A program made the translations under genes and the position numbers. DNA of 64,000 bases. It comes from Paludibacteraceae bacterium (GTDB taxonomy: Bacteria > Bacteroidota > Bacteroidia > Bacteroidales > Paludibacteraceae). The stretch is from NCBI GenBank assembly GCA_017557345.1, contig JAFYZR010000076.1:62001-126000 (forward strand), written 5' to 3'. This document shows positions 31,811 through 41,028 of the stretch, one piece after another; position 1 is the stretch's first letter; each line of letters starts with the position of its first letter. The notes under the pieces are model-generated. The model made no database searches. It saw only the letters and a list, made by a program, of their open reading frames with translations, and was not told the DNA's origin.

Positions 31811-32764
31811 ATGATCAATAGAACGATGGTACGGACACGCGTGATACAAACGCTGTTCGCATATTACAAGGACAATGACAAGACACTTCATACGTTGCAC
31901 AAAGAGTTGCGCAAAAGTTTTGCCGACACGTATGATTTATATTTTGTATTGCTGGACTTTGCCAATGAGTTAACGGCTTATGCCCAACGTCAGTTGGAGG
32001 AGCAGTTGAGTCGTGCTCGTGCGACACATTCCGATTGGCAGCCGAACCGGCGTTTTGTGAATAACCGTTTGGCGAAGCAACTGTTTGAGAACCGCGCTCT
32101 GCGTGCCCGCATAACGGAACAGCACCTGGAATGGGATAGCGGCATGACGGCCATCATCGAGATATACCGGCAGTTGCAGGAGAGCGATTTCTTCCGCAAG
32201 TACATGGAGGCAGAGGAGTGCACTTATGATGACGACAAGCGTCTGTGGCGGCAGATTTACCAACATCTGCTGACCGGCAGCGAGGCGTTGGTTGAGGCGC
32301 TGGACGAGATGGAGATTGTGTTGGACAAAGCCAACTGGACTGTCGATGCCGATGTGATCCTCAGTTATGTAATCAAGACCGTGAAGCGTTTCAAGGCCGA
32401 CAGCACTCCTGAGACACCTCTGCTGGAGATGTTCGATAACAACGAGGAAGAGCAGTTCGCGCTGGAGTTGGCCGATAAAGTAGTGGAACATCATGAGCAG
32501 TTCGAGTCGCTCATCAACAGCCATCTGAAAGGCTGGGAGGCAGATCGAATAGCGGATATGGACCGCGTGCTTGTAGAGACCGCTCTGGCGGAGATCTTGA
32601 ACTTTGAGGATATACCGCTAACCATCTCGCTGAACGAATATATCGAGTTGGCCAAGACCTATTCAGGCGACAAGAGCTTTATGTTCGTCAATGGCATCCT
32701 GACCGAGATCTTGCGGGACATGAAGAGCGATGGAAACTTCTTGAAAGCATTAACACTTAAATAA
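31811..32764 (+). CDS. nusB: Transcription antitermination factor NusB
   Basis: 317 residues, much longer than the about 140-residue E. coli protein because Bacteroidetes NusB carries an N-terminal helical extension. It starts with MINRTMVRTRVIQTLFAYY, and the C-terminal core has the NusB pattern WEADRIADMDRVLVETALAE and IPLTISLNEYIELAKTYSGDK. Binds boxA RNA with S10. First gene of a run that continues to ybbR. Confidence 0.92.
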   Translation: MINRTMVRTRVIQTLFAYYKDNDKTLHTLHKELRKSFADTYDLYFVLLDFANELTAYAQRQLEEQLSRARATHSDWQPNRRFVNNRLAKQLFENRALRARITEQHLEWDSGMTAIIEIYRQLQESDFFRKYMEAEECTYDDDKRLWRQIYQHLLTGSEALVEALDEMEIVLDKANWTVDADVILSYVIKTVKRFKADSTPETPLLEMFDNNEEEQFALELADKVVEHHEQFESLINSHLKGWEADRIADMDRVLVETALAEILNFEDIPLTISLNEYIELAKTYSGDKSFMFVNGILTEILRDMKSDGNFLKALTLK

Positions 32765-32772
32765 TTATAATT

Positions 32773-33114
32773 ATGTTAGATTTGATTTTATTGCAGGCCA
32801 CAGAGGGCGCTGCCAAACAAGGTAACCAATGGACATTCTGGATCATGATGATCCTCATCTTCGTCGTATTCTACTTCTTTATGATTCGTCCTCAGACGAA
32901 AAAACAAAAAGAGTTGCAGAAACAACGCGAGAGCATGAAGAAAGGCGATAAAGTAGTGACCGCAGGCGGCATCTACGGTGAGATTAAAGAAGTGCAAGAC
33001 AACGCCTTCATCATCACCATCGCGAAAGACGTGACCATCAAGGTGAGCAAAGATAGCGTGTTTGCTGACGTGAGCGATGCAGTAGCCCAACAACAGCAGG
33101 CAGAGAAGAAGTGA
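32773..33114 (+). CDS. yajC: Preprotein translocase subunit YajC
   Basis: 113 residues. One membrane helix (about 20-42: WTFWIMMILIFVVFYFFMI) followed by RPQTKKQKELQKQRESM and the cytoplasmic motif GDKVVTAGGIYGEIKEV, typical for YajC. Auxiliary part of the Sec translocon. It lies 8 bp after nusB and overlaps the GTG of ybbR by 4 nt. Confidence 0.95.
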   Translation: MLDLILLQATEGAAKQGNQWTFWIMMILIFVVFYFFMIRPQTKKQKELQKQRESMKKGDKVVTAGGIYGEIKEVQDNAFIITIAKDVTIKVSKDSVFADVSDAVAQQQQAEKK

Positions 33115-34049
33115 GTAAATTCTGGAAAAATATCCGCTGGACAGACGTCTTGTCGTTCCTGTTCTTCGTCTTTCTGGCCACGGCGATGTGGTACGGTCAT
33201 GCTATGCAGTCCGTTCGTAACACGCGTGTGCCGGTGCTGATATCGTACACGGGCAAACCCGGTGCTATCGGTTTGGGCGAGAAAGGGTTGCCCGACACGG
33301 TGATGATTGAGGTTCGCGATGCCGGTTCACGGCTGAACGTTTACCATCGTGATCCGTTACGGCTGACCATCGACTTGAGGCCTTATATCCACGGAGAAAA
33401 AGGCACGATAAACATCCCTTCCGATGTGCTCAGGCGCAGCATAAGCGATATTCTGCAAGGTACCAGCAAGCTTGTAGAGACACGCCCTGAGTCAATCACT
33501 TGCCCCTATTTTACGGAGCAAGAGAAGAGCGTGGTGGTGGCGTTTGCTGGCGAACTGAGCACGGCAGACGAGTACCAGATTATTGCCGGTCCTAAACTGA
33601 GTCAGCGTCGTGCGAAGCTGTTCGGCGAAGAGAAAGCGTTGAGCGTTATCGACACGATATACACCGCAGAGGCAGACTGGACAGAACTGAGCGACACTAT
33701 CGTTCGCCGCGTGGCTGTGTCCGTTCCACAAGGAATGCGTGCCGACTTGGACAGCGTAGATGTGACCATCATCGCCGAGCGTTTCACAGAGAAGAAACTG
33801 ATCGTTCCTCTGCACGTGAAGAACGCGCCGGAGGGCTATAAGATCCGCCTCTTTCCAAAGGAAGTGGAAGTGAACGTGCGTGTAGGCATGACGCATTTTG
33901 CCCAAGTACAGGTTTCAGACATCACCGCCACCTGCACCTACTCTCCCGACCGCAAAGAGACAATGGACGTGGAGTTGTACTATACTAACCCTTACATCAC
34001 TTTTGCCTGGACTTATCCGGGCGTGGTGGAATATCTGTTAGAGCAATGA
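33111..34049 (+). CDS. YbbR-domain membrane protein
   Basis: 312 residues. A cytoplasmic start (SKFWKNIRWTDVLSFLFFV) leads to one membrane helix, then extracytoplasmic beta-rich YbbR-like repeats (VMIEVRDAGSRLNVYH; VVVAFAGELSTADEYQI; LIVPLHVKNAPEGYKI). YbbR/CdaR proteins regulate diadenylate cyclase in Firmicutes; the role in Bacteroidetes is not established. The start is GTG at 33111, overlapping yajC (GTGA). Follows nusB-yajC as is usual in this phylum. Confidence 0.85.
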   Translation: MSKFWKNIRWTDVLSFLFFVFLATAMWYGHAMQSVRNTRVPVLISYTGKPGAIGLGEKGLPDTVMIEVRDAGSRLNVYHRDPLRLTIDLRPYIHGEKGTINIPSDVLRRSISDILQGTSKLVETRPESITCPYFTEQEKSVVVAFAGELSTADEYQIIAGPKLSQRRAKLFGEEKALSVIDTIYTAEADWTELSDTIVRRVAVSVPQGMRADLDSVDVTIIAERFTEKKLIVPLHVKNAPEGYKIRLFPKEVEVNVRVGMTHFAQVQVSDITATCTYSPDRKETMDVELYYTNPYITFAWTYPGVVEYLLEQ

Positions 34050-35173
34050 GAAAGATTCAGATGGTTGACCTGCAGGCGCAGTACCAGCGCATCAAGCACG
34101 ACATAGATGCCGGCATCCAAGAGGTGATCGACAGCGCTGCATTTGTGAAAGGTGCCAAAGTGACCGAATTTCAGGAGCACCTAGAAGCCTACACCGGCGC
34201 GAAGCACGTGATCAACGTAGGTAACGGCACAGACGCCCTGCAGATAGCTCTCATGGCTCTCGGTCTCAAACCAGGGGACGAGGTGATAACACCGACTTTC
34301 ACTTTCATTGCCACGGCAGAAGTGGTGGCTTTGCTCGGTTTGACGCCTGTGGTGGTGGATGTAGACTGGGAAACGATGAACATGGATGTGGAATCCGTTC
34401 GACGTGCCATCACGCCTCGCACCAGAGCCATCGTTCCCGTTCATCTGTTCGGCCAGTGTGCCGATATGGAAGCACTTATGGCACTTGCCCAAGAGCACAG
34501 GTTATACGTAATAGAGGACGCCTGTCAGGCCATCGGTGCGAAGTTTACTTTCAGTAACGGCGAGACCAAACAGGCCGGTACGATTGGCCATATAGGGTGT
34601 ACTTCTTTTTTCCCATCGAAGAACTTAGGTTGCTACGGAGATGGCGGTGCTATCTTCACCAACGATGACGATTTGGCCGCCAAGATGCGCGCCATCGCAA
34701 ACCACGGCATGGTGGTTCGTTATCATCACGACATGATTGGCGTCAACAGCCGTCTGGATAGCATTCAAGCGGCGGTGCTGGACGCTAAGTTACCGCATTT
34801 GGACGAATATATAGCGGCCCGCCAGAAAGCAGCAGCCTATTACGACCATGCTTTCAAGGACTGTCCGGTGTTGCTGATTCCAGGTCGTCAAGCACACTCG
34901 ACGCATGTCTTCCATCAATACACGCTACGCGTGACCGGTGCTAATCGGGATGCGCTGCGTGAAGGTCTAGCAGAAAAAGGCATTCCTGCGATGATCTATT
35001 ATCCTGTTCCTTTGCACCAGCAGAAAGCCTATCTCGACCCACGCTATAAAGACGGCGATTTCCCCATAGCAGAACGGCTGGCTTCGTGCGTGCTCTCGCT
35101 GCCTATGCACACGGAACTGGACGAAGAGCAGTTGTCGTACATTACAAGTAATGTACTCCGATTGGTAAATTGA
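34046..35173 (+). CDS. DegT/DnrJ/EryC1/StrS-family sugar aminotransferase
   Basis: 375 residues. PLP-dependent fold I enzyme. The motif GNGTDALQIALMAL, then DEVITPTFTFIATAEVV, DACQAIGA and the PLP lysine in FFPSKNLGCYGDGGA are all as in nucleotide-sugar aminotransferases (WecE, DesV, WlaRG type). It would convert a keto-sugar nucleotide into an amino sugar for surface polysaccharide. It overlaps ybbR by 4 nt. From memory, coaE often follows ybbR in related genomes; here this aminotransferase does. Confidence 0.88.
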   Translation: MRKIQMVDLQAQYQRIKHDIDAGIQEVIDSAAFVKGAKVTEFQEHLEAYTGAKHVINVGNGTDALQIALMALGLKPGDEVITPTFTFIATAEVVALLGLTPVVVDVDWETMNMDVESVRRAITPRTRAIVPVHLFGQCADMEALMALAQEHRLYVIEDACQAIGAKFTFSNGETKQAGTIGHIGCTSFFPSKNLGCYGDGGAIFTNDDDLAAKMRAIANHGMVVRYHHDMIGVNSRLDSIQAAVLDAKLPHLDEYIAARQKAAAYYDHAFKDCPVLLIPGRQAHSTHVFHQYTLRVTGANRDALREGLAEKGIPAMIYYPVPLHQQKAYLDPRYKDGDFPIAERLASCVLSLPMHTELDEEQLSYITSNVLRLVN

Positions 35174-35184
35174 TAATTGGTAAT
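35164..35184. repeat. 7-bp tandem array, GGTAAT type (3 units)
   Basis: GGTAAAT, TGATAAT, TGGTAAT around the stop of the aminotransferase and just before the rpoN ATG. Short, so less certain. Confidence 0.5.
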
Positions 35185-35187
35185 TTT

Positions 35188-36690
35188 ATGCAGAAAGTAG
35201 GTCTTCAACAGAGCTTATCGCAGACAACAAAGTTGTCTCCCACTCAGATTCAAGTCATTCGCATGCTTGAATTGCCTTCCATTGAGTTAAATCAACGCAT
35301 AAACGAGGAGCTGCAAGAGAACCCCGCGCTGGAAGAAGGCCGCGAGGAGCCAGAGGAATGGACGAATAACGACTTTGCGGAAGAAGACTACATGCCGGAT
35401 GACGGTTACGATGACGGTCGTCAACGCGACCCGCTACAGAACGAAGACTTCAACTACGAGCAGTATGTTTCCGATGACGAGACGCCGAGTTATATGATGC
35501 GTCAGGAATATAACCCTGCCGATGACGACCGGCGTGAAGTGCCAATTATCGGCGGGAGCAGTCTGCTGGAAGAGTTGAAATCGCAGATTTACCTGACCAA
35601 CATGACAAAGCCGCAGCGGCACATTGCCAAGTGGGTTCTAGGCAACATAGACGATGACGGTTATTTGAGACGCACCACAGAGCAGTTAGTAGATGACCTA
35701 ATGTTCCAAGAGCAGATAAGCATTTCGGATGAAGAAATGGAGGAGATCGTCAAGCAGATCAAGCAGTTCGACCCACCAGGCATTGCGTCTTCTAACTTAC
35801 AAGAATGCCTGCTTAGACAATTGGACTGCAAATTAGAGGAAGACCCCGATTCCGAGAGTTTAGGTTTGGCTCACGCCATTATAGAGTATTATTTTGAGGC
35901 GTTCTCCAAGCACCACGCAGATAAGATCAAGCAGCGTTTGGACTGCAGCGATGAGGATTTTCAGGCGGCTGTGCAGGAGATAGTGCGCCTTAACCAGAAA
36001 CCAGCGAACGCTTTCACGGGCAACGTGTATGAGACGCAACGTGAGACGATTATTCCGGACTTCACCATTGAGGAGCGTGACGATGAGTTGTTCGTAGTAC
36101 TGAACACCGGTGATATTCCAGAGTTGCACGTCAGTCGAGACTACCGTGAGATGCTGGACGAATACAGTAAGATGCCAAAGAACAAAGACTCGCGTGAAGC
36201 GGCTTCGTTCATCAAGCAGAAACTCAATGCCGCGCAGTATTTCATTGATGCCATCAAACAACGCAATGAGACGCTGATGAAGACCATGACTGCCATTCTC
36301 AAAGCGCAGTATGACTTCTTTCTGGACGGTGAAGAGACCAGCCTCAAACCGATGCGACTGCAAGATATTGCGGACCGCACAGGCTATGATGTTTCTACCA
36401 TCTCCCGCGTAAGTAACAGCAAGCACGTGCAGACACGTTTCGGCATTTACCCACTCAAGTATTTCTTCTCTGACTCCATGACCAACATCGAGGGCGACGA
36501 GATATCGACTCGAGAGATAAAGAAAATATTACAAGAACTGATTGACGAAGAGGACAAGCAAAATCCGCTGACAGACGAACAATTAGTAAACCTAATGAAC
36601 GAACATGGTTACGCAATCGCACGGCGTACTATCGCCAAATATCGTGACCTGCTCGGCATTCCTGTAGCAAGGATGCGGAAACAACTTTGA
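35188..36690 (+). CDS. rpoN: RNA polymerase sigma-54 factor
   Basis: 500 residues. The N-terminal activator region is rich in Gln/Leu (LQQSLSQTTKLSPTQIQVIRMLELPSIEL split here by residue), followed by an acidic linker (about 55-110), a core-binding domain, and a C-terminal HTH and RpoN box region reading ARRTIAKYRDLLGIPVARMR (the canonical RpoN box is ARRTVAKYRE). It needs an AAA+ enhancer-binding protein for open-complex formation. The start was placed at 35188 (MQKVGLQQ). Its stop overlaps the following TTG start. Confidence 0.95.
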   Translation: MQKVGLQQSLSQTTKLSPTQIQVIRMLELPSIELNQRINEELQENPALEEGREEPEEWTNNDFAEEDYMPDDGYDDGRQRDPLQNEDFNYEQYVSDDETPSYMMRQEYNPADDDRREVPIIGGSSLLEELKSQIYLTNMTKPQRHIAKWVLGNIDDDGYLRRTTEQLVDDLMFQEQISISDEEMEEIVKQIKQFDPPGIASSNLQECLLRQLDCKLEEDPDSESLGLAHAIIEYYFEAFSKHHADKIKQRLDCSDEDFQAAVQEIVRLNQKPANAFTGNVYETQRETIIPDFTIEERDDELFVVLNTGDIPELHVSRDYREMLDEYSKMPKNKDSREAASFIKQKLNAAQYFIDAIKQRNETLMKTMTAILKAQYDFFLDGEETSLKPMRLQDIADRTGYDVSTISRVSNSKHVQTRFGIYPLKYFFSDSMTNIEGDEISTREIKKILQELIDEEDKQNPLTDEQLVNLMNEHGYAIARRTIAKYRDLLGIPVARMRKQL

Positions 36691-37325
36691 AGCGACTTTT
36701 AGACATACTCTCAAACGCGCTGAGTATCATACTCTACCCGCTTTTTGTGCCCACGTATGGCGTGGCACTTTTCTGTTATTTATATTCCCTTCAAGTGGTT
36801 CCGCTAGCTACGGTGTGGATGACCGTGGCGATTATCGGTACGTTTGTGCTGACTTGCGCCATTCCACTCTCTGCCATCTGGATATTGATGCGTTTAGGCA
36901 AAGTCTCCAACCTACACATTGATGATGCGCAGGAACGCACTATGCCTTTTGTATACGCCATACTGGGGTTTGCCGCTTGGTGCTACTTGATTATTGCTAT
37001 CTTGCATGCCCCGCTTTTCATCGCCTTTACAGCTGTCGGCGCCACCACGTCCATCGCCATTGTGGCTCTAATAAACTCTCGCTGGAAGATTAGCGCACAC
37101 TTAACGGGTTTGGGCGGCCTTGTCGGCGGTGTGATGTGTTATTGCCTTGGGATTGGAGCCATTCCTACCTGGAGCACTTTGGCGATTTGGATGGGTCTTT
37201 CGCTAGTTCTTATGTACGCACGTTTGGGCCTAAACGCTCACACGCCCGCACAAGTATGCGCGGGTTGGCTGCTTGGTTTGGCTTGCACCTTCCTACCCTA
37301 TTGTATTTACAGTTATGTTGGATAA
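36687..37325 (+). CDS. Integral membrane protein, PAP2-like C-terminal half
   Basis: 212 residues with about six membrane helices. The C-terminal part, SRWKISAHLTGLGGLVGGV and LGLNAHTPAQVCAGWLLG, recalls phosphatidic acid phosphatase type 2 motifs (SxH and RxxxxxH-D), but the canonical KxxxxxxRP motif is not evident, so activity is doubtful. The TTG start (36687) overlaps the rpoN stop (TTGA). The next gene starts 11 nt before its end, so the two are tightly coupled. Confidence 0.7.
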   Translation: MKRLLDILSNALSIILYPLFVPTYGVALFCYLYSLQVVPLATVWMTVAIIGTFVLTCAIPLSAIWILMRLGKVSNLHIDDAQERTMPFVYAILGFAAWCYLIIAILHAPLFIAFTAVGATTSIAIVALINSRWKISAHLTGLGGLVGGVMCYCLGIGAIPTWSTLAIWMGLSLVLMYARLGLNAHTPAQVCAGWLLGLACTFLPYCIYSYVG

Positions 37326-38307
37326 ACTTCGCACATATTTTCTTGGCTGCCTACTTATACTGTGTATAGGTTTGCAAGCCGCCAGTTTGAGCGACCAAGC
37401 ACAGGTGTCGATCATGAGCTGTACGCCCGGCAAAGAGCTTTACGCGCTTTACGGGCACACCGCTGTGCGTGTATGCGATCCAATGCAACATCTCGACGTC
37501 ACTTTCAATTATGGCATTTTTGAATTCGACACAGACCATTTCTACTGGAAGTTTGTGCGCGGCGAGACTTGGTATCGTTTGGGCGCGATGCCAACGAAAT
37601 GGTTTTTACTGGAATACCAAGAAGACCATCGGACTGTTTATGAGCAGATTCTTAATCTGACAGCCGAACAAAAAGAGGCCGTATGGAGAGCGCTGTTAGA
37701 GAACTATCAGCCGGACAACCGATATTATCTTTATAATTTCGTTTTTGACAACTGCGCCACTCGCCCTTATGGGTTAGTAGAGAAAGCGTTAGGCGAACCG
37801 ATCCTGTCCGATTTTACAGGTCATACCGGTACTACATACCGCGATTTTATCCGTCACTATACCGGTGCACTTACGTGGGCAAACGCAGGCATTAACTTGC
37901 TTTTCGGTCCTCGAGCAGACCAGCCGATGACGTCCGAACAACGACTCTTTTTGCCGGAAGAGTTGATGTATTATCTGCAAGCGGCTCATCTGGAGGATGG
38001 CACACCGCTAGTGAAAGAGAGCAATATTGAGCCCTTTGTCATCGCCAAAACGCCTTGGTTCGCTTCATGGCCGTTAGGCTTGGCACTTTATTTTATTATT
38101 GTGGCCGTTGTAAGTTGGATAGACCGTCGTCGCGGAAAATGGTCGTGGGGACTGGAATTGGCCGCAGGTATTCCGTATGTATTACTACTCATCATAGTAA
38201 CCTTTTTAACATTTTTCTCCTGTCATCCGCTGGTAGGTTTCGGATGGCGCTTACTGATTATTCCTTTGACACATTTATGCGCAAGACTAATTTATATATT
38301 ACGCTGA
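37315..38307 (+). CDS. DUF4105 (Lnb N-terminal-like) envelope protein
   Basis: 330 residues. An N-terminal signal or anchor (LGCLLILCIGLQAAS) is followed by a domain with the conserved segments LYALYGHTAVRVCD, FNYGIFEFDTDHFYWKFVRG and NFVFDNCATRPYG. The His and Cys residues in these motifs suggest a papain/NlpC-like active site, as proposed for DUF4105. Two to three helices close the protein. Start at 37315 (MLDKLRTYFLGC), overlapping the preceding gene by 11 nt. Confidence 0.75.
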   Translation: MLDKLRTYFLGCLLILCIGLQAASLSDQAQVSIMSCTPGKELYALYGHTAVRVCDPMQHLDVTFNYGIFEFDTDHFYWKFVRGETWYRLGAMPTKWFLLEYQEDHRTVYEQILNLTAEQKEAVWRALLENYQPDNRYYLYNFVFDNCATRPYGLVEKALGEPILSDFTGHTGTTYRDFIRHYTGALTWANAGINLLFGPRADQPMTSEQRLFLPEELMYYLQAAHLEDGTPLVKESNIEPFVIAKTPWFASWPLGLALYFIIVAVVSWIDRRRGKWSWGLELAAGIPYVLLLIIVTFLTFFSCHPLVGFGWRLLIIPLTHLCARLIYILR

Positions 38308-39737
38308 TTTTCAGCCTTTTGGCATCTTCATTAATTGCCATGCCACGATTAACCGTTGTGGCTGTAGTAGATGGCATGACGGCAGAGGATTTGAATTCTT
38401 TACGTCCGTACTGGTTACAGGGAGGCATGCGAACCTTGAGTGAAGAGGCTTTTCAGACAACTGTGACCTATCCGCATTTAGTGTACGGAGGAAATGAGAC
38501 GACAGCTACGCTAGTAACCGGTGTAACGCCTGACCGGCATGGTTATACCATGGATACTTATTATCTGCGTCGAGACCGCAAGACACATGCCATGCTGGAA
38601 GATGAATCCGTTCATGGCATTGGCACGGACTTGCAGTTATCGCCTAAGGCGTTGCTTTCACAGACGATGACAGACCGTTTGCGTTTACGTTATCCAGAGG
38701 CAAAGATTTATGCAATAGGTATATATCCAGAGACAACTGTTTTATTAGCAGGTCACGCCGCAAACGCGTGTTGCTGGATAGATACCGAGGAACAGCAGTG
38801 GGTAGCTACCGCTGCCTACACAGAGGGTTTGCCTACGGCGGCGTTCGAACAAAACAACGCAGAGCGCATCCCTACTCTGGCGGCACGTCAATGGACACCG
38901 CGAATGGACATTCCCGCTTACCTGTCTCCTACGCCACAAGAGCGAAAGAAAGGTTTTTCGTATAATGTAAGTGAGGTCTTACGCCGTTCTCCGGAAGCGA
39001 ACACTTTAGTCATTGAGTTAGCATTAGCTATGCAGCAAACAGAGCGACTGGGAATGGATGCCATTCCGGACTTGTTAATGCTTCAACTGAACACATTGAG
39101 CCCGATGGCCACTTCAGACCACATTGCCAGCGCAGAGCATGAAGACATGTATCTCCGGCTTAACCAGGATTTAGGTTTCTTAATGGAACAACTAGATAAA
39201 CGTATTGGTCGGGCCAATTATCAGATTTTGGTAGTAGGAAGACCTATTTTAGGAACAGCGGCACAAACATTGAATGACATTCACATGCCCGTTCAACAGT
39301 TCAATGCCGATCGCGCGGCAGCTCTCACCGGTACGTATTTAATGGCTTTATACGGGCACGAACGATGGATTGACGGCAGTTATGGGCAATCGATTTACCT
39401 CAACCGCACACTAATCGAGCAGAAACGGCTTAGCCTGGAGACCTTACAGCGGCAAGTGGCTAATTTCTTAATGGATTTTGAGGGCATTCAAATAGCCATG
39501 CCCGGGCATGAAGCCATGAGCTATCCTCTCCTAAACACGACGATGAACAAGAAACACATCGGCGATGTAGTCTTTCTGCTGCAACCGGGTTGGCAACTAA
39601 TGCAAGATAACCGACAGCCTATTGATGGAGTTATTGATGAAATGCCAGCTTCTCCGTTGCTACTATGGTCTGGAACATTACGTCCTATGCCACAAGGAAA
39701 ACTAGACGCTACCGATGTAGCCGAACTGATTTTTTAG
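38277..39737 (+). CDS. Alkaline-phosphatase-superfamily protein, probably inactive
   Basis: 486 residues. Signal peptide MRKTNLYITLIFSLLASSLIA. The start of the catalytic domain, VVAVVDGMTAEDLNSL and YPHLVYGGNETTATLVTG-VTPDRHGY, follows PafA-type phosphatases. However, the metal-binding motifs of active members (STDYVGH and TADHG) correspond here to NTLSPMATSDH and VVGRPILG. Two or more zinc ligands are therefore missing. The remaining fold seems complete, so a binding or structural role is more likely than hydrolysis. Start at the ATG at 38277, overlapping DUF4105 by 31 nt. Confidence 0.75.
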   Translation: MRKTNLYITLIFSLLASSLIAMPRLTVVAVVDGMTAEDLNSLRPYWLQGGMRTLSEEAFQTTVTYPHLVYGGNETTATLVTGVTPDRHGYTMDTYYLRRDRKTHAMLEDESVHGIGTDLQLSPKALLSQTMTDRLRLRYPEAKIYAIGIYPETTVLLAGHAANACCWIDTEEQQWVATAAYTEGLPTAAFEQNNAERIPTLAARQWTPRMDIPAYLSPTPQERKKGFSYNVSEVLRRSPEANTLVIELALAMQQTERLGMDAIPDLLMLQLNTLSPMATSDHIASAEHEDMYLRLNQDLGFLMEQLDKRIGRANYQILVVGRPILGTAAQTLNDIHMPVQQFNADRAAALTGTYLMALYGHERWIDGSYGQSIYLNRTLIEQKRLSLETLQRQVANFLMDFEGIQIAMPGHEAMSYPLLNTTMNKKHIGDVVFLLQPGWQLMQDNRQPIDGVIDEMPASPLLLWSGTLRPMPQGKLDATDVAELIF

Positions 39738-39762
39738 ATTTGAAGATTTAAAATTATAGACT
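39735..39762. repeat. Possible 7-bp repeat array at the gene junction
   Basis: TAGATTT, GAAGATT, TAAAATT, ATAGACT, from the stop codon to just before the ATG at 39764. Heptamer periodicity is weaker than elsewhere. Confidence 0.4.
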
Positions 39763-39763
39763 T

Positions 39764-40180
39764 ATGATATATCACGAGATTAAAGTTAAGTACGACCGCC
39801 AAACGGGCGAAGACAACCCTGGCAAAGTAAAAGAGATTTATCTCATCAACGGCGCTGTTAGTTTTGCGGACGCAGAGAACTGCCTTTTGGATGAGATCAA
39901 ACCGTTCATTTTCGGAGACTGTGAAGTGCAGAATTGCAAACGCTCACAGTTCTTTGAGATTTTTCCCAATGAAGGTGGTGCTTTCTGGTATAAAGCGCGT
40001 GTGGAGATGATCACCATTGACGGAGAAAAAGAGACTCGTCGAAATGTGGCAGTCCTTGTACAAGCTAACCAACTTGACGATGCCGCTTTTGCGCTCAAGC
40101 AAGCCATGAAGTCGTATGACTACGAGTTGATATCGATGGCAAAAACGCAGATTGTAGATATCTTGAACGCTGTTCATTAA
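39764..40180 (+). CDS. DUF4494-family protein
   Basis: 138 residues, no signal peptide, no membrane segment. It begins with IYHEIKVKYDRQTGEDNPGKVKE and has two beta-rich halves, then NQLDDAAFALKQAMKSYDYE. Matches a small Bacteroidetes family (DUF4494) of unknown function that I recall next to lipid and YggS genes. The stop overlaps the ATG of the acyltransferase by one base (TAATG). Confidence 0.75.
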   Translation: MIYHEIKVKYDRQTGEDNPGKVKEIYLINGAVSFADAENCLLDEIKPFIFGDCEVQNCKRSQFFEIFPNEGGAFWYKARVEMITIDGEKETRRNVAVLVQANQLDDAAFALKQAMKSYDYELISMAKTQIVDILNAVH

Positions 40181-41028
40181 TGCCATTACAACTGGACATA
40201 CGGGCCGTTTTGAAACGGAAGGCGCCAAAGGCACATGTGCCGAATTTTATCATTCGCTATTTGGAGCGAATTACGCATGTAGAGCAGATGAATGCTTTTC
40301 TGCGTGTACATACGACCGAACGCGACTATGATTTCATGCGACTGGTTATTTCCGAAGAGTTAGGCTGTTCTGCATCGATTGAAGGAACGGAAAATATTCC
40401 GACAGACGGGAAACCGGTAATTTTTGTCAGTAACCATCCCCTCGGCGGATTGGACGGAATGATTATCGCTCTTATGATCCATGACAGCCGCCAACAATCT
40501 TCCGAAAAGCGTCAGCTTAAAGTCATTGTTAATGACCTATTGATGCACATGGAACCGATTAACGGCTTATGGGCGCCAGTAAGCAAAGTGGGCAAGTTGA
40601 GTAAAGAACAAGCCAAGGAACAACAAAAAATGTGGGAGTCGGGAGTAGATGTGCTTACTTTCCCTGCCGGTATCTGCAGCCGATTGCAACGGATAGACGG
40701 AAAATGGCAAATCCGCGATTTGGAATGGCAGAAAAACTTTATCCAACGAGCGAAAGAATACCAGCGAGATATCGTACCTATTTATTTTGAAGGGCGAAAC
40801 AGCCGATTCTTCTATACATTGGCGTTCATCCGTAAAATGCTGCATATCAAACTAAATATAGAGATGTTATATCTAGTCGATGAGATGTACGGGGCACATG
40901 GCAAGCATTTCAAAGTCCATGTATTGCCACCGATTTCCTACACCACTTTCGACAATTCCAAGACGCCCAAAGAATGGGCACAATATGTCAAATCCATAGT
41001 ATATGAAACCAATCATACCTCCCGTTGA
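40180..41028 (+). CDS. glsA: PlsC-type O-acyltransferase, probable GlsA (glycine lipid synthesis)
   Basis: 282 residues. The acyltransferase core carries VSNHPLGGLDGM (the HxxxxD motif), FPAGICSR and IVPIYFEGRNS, typical of lysophosphatidate/O-acyltransferases. It is followed, with 26 nt overlap, by a GNAT-type N-acyltransferase. This pair matches GlsA and GlsB, which make glycine lipids in Bacteroides: GlsB forms the N-acyl amide and GlsA adds the second chain. Ornithine-lipid synthesis (OlsA/OlsB) is the alternative. Confidence 0.8.
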   Translation: MPLQLDIRAVLKRKAPKAHVPNFIIRYLERITHVEQMNAFLRVHTTERDYDFMRLVISEELGCSASIEGTENIPTDGKPVIFVSNHPLGGLDGMIIALMIHDSRQQSSEKRQLKVIVNDLLMHMEPINGLWAPVSKVGKLSKEQAKEQQKMWESGVDVLTFPAGICSRLQRIDGKWQIRDLEWQKNFIQRAKEYQRDIVPIYFEGRNSRFFYTLAFIRKMLHIKLNIEMLYLVDEMYGAHGKHFKVHVLPPISYTTFDNSKTPKEWAQYVKSIVYETNHTSR

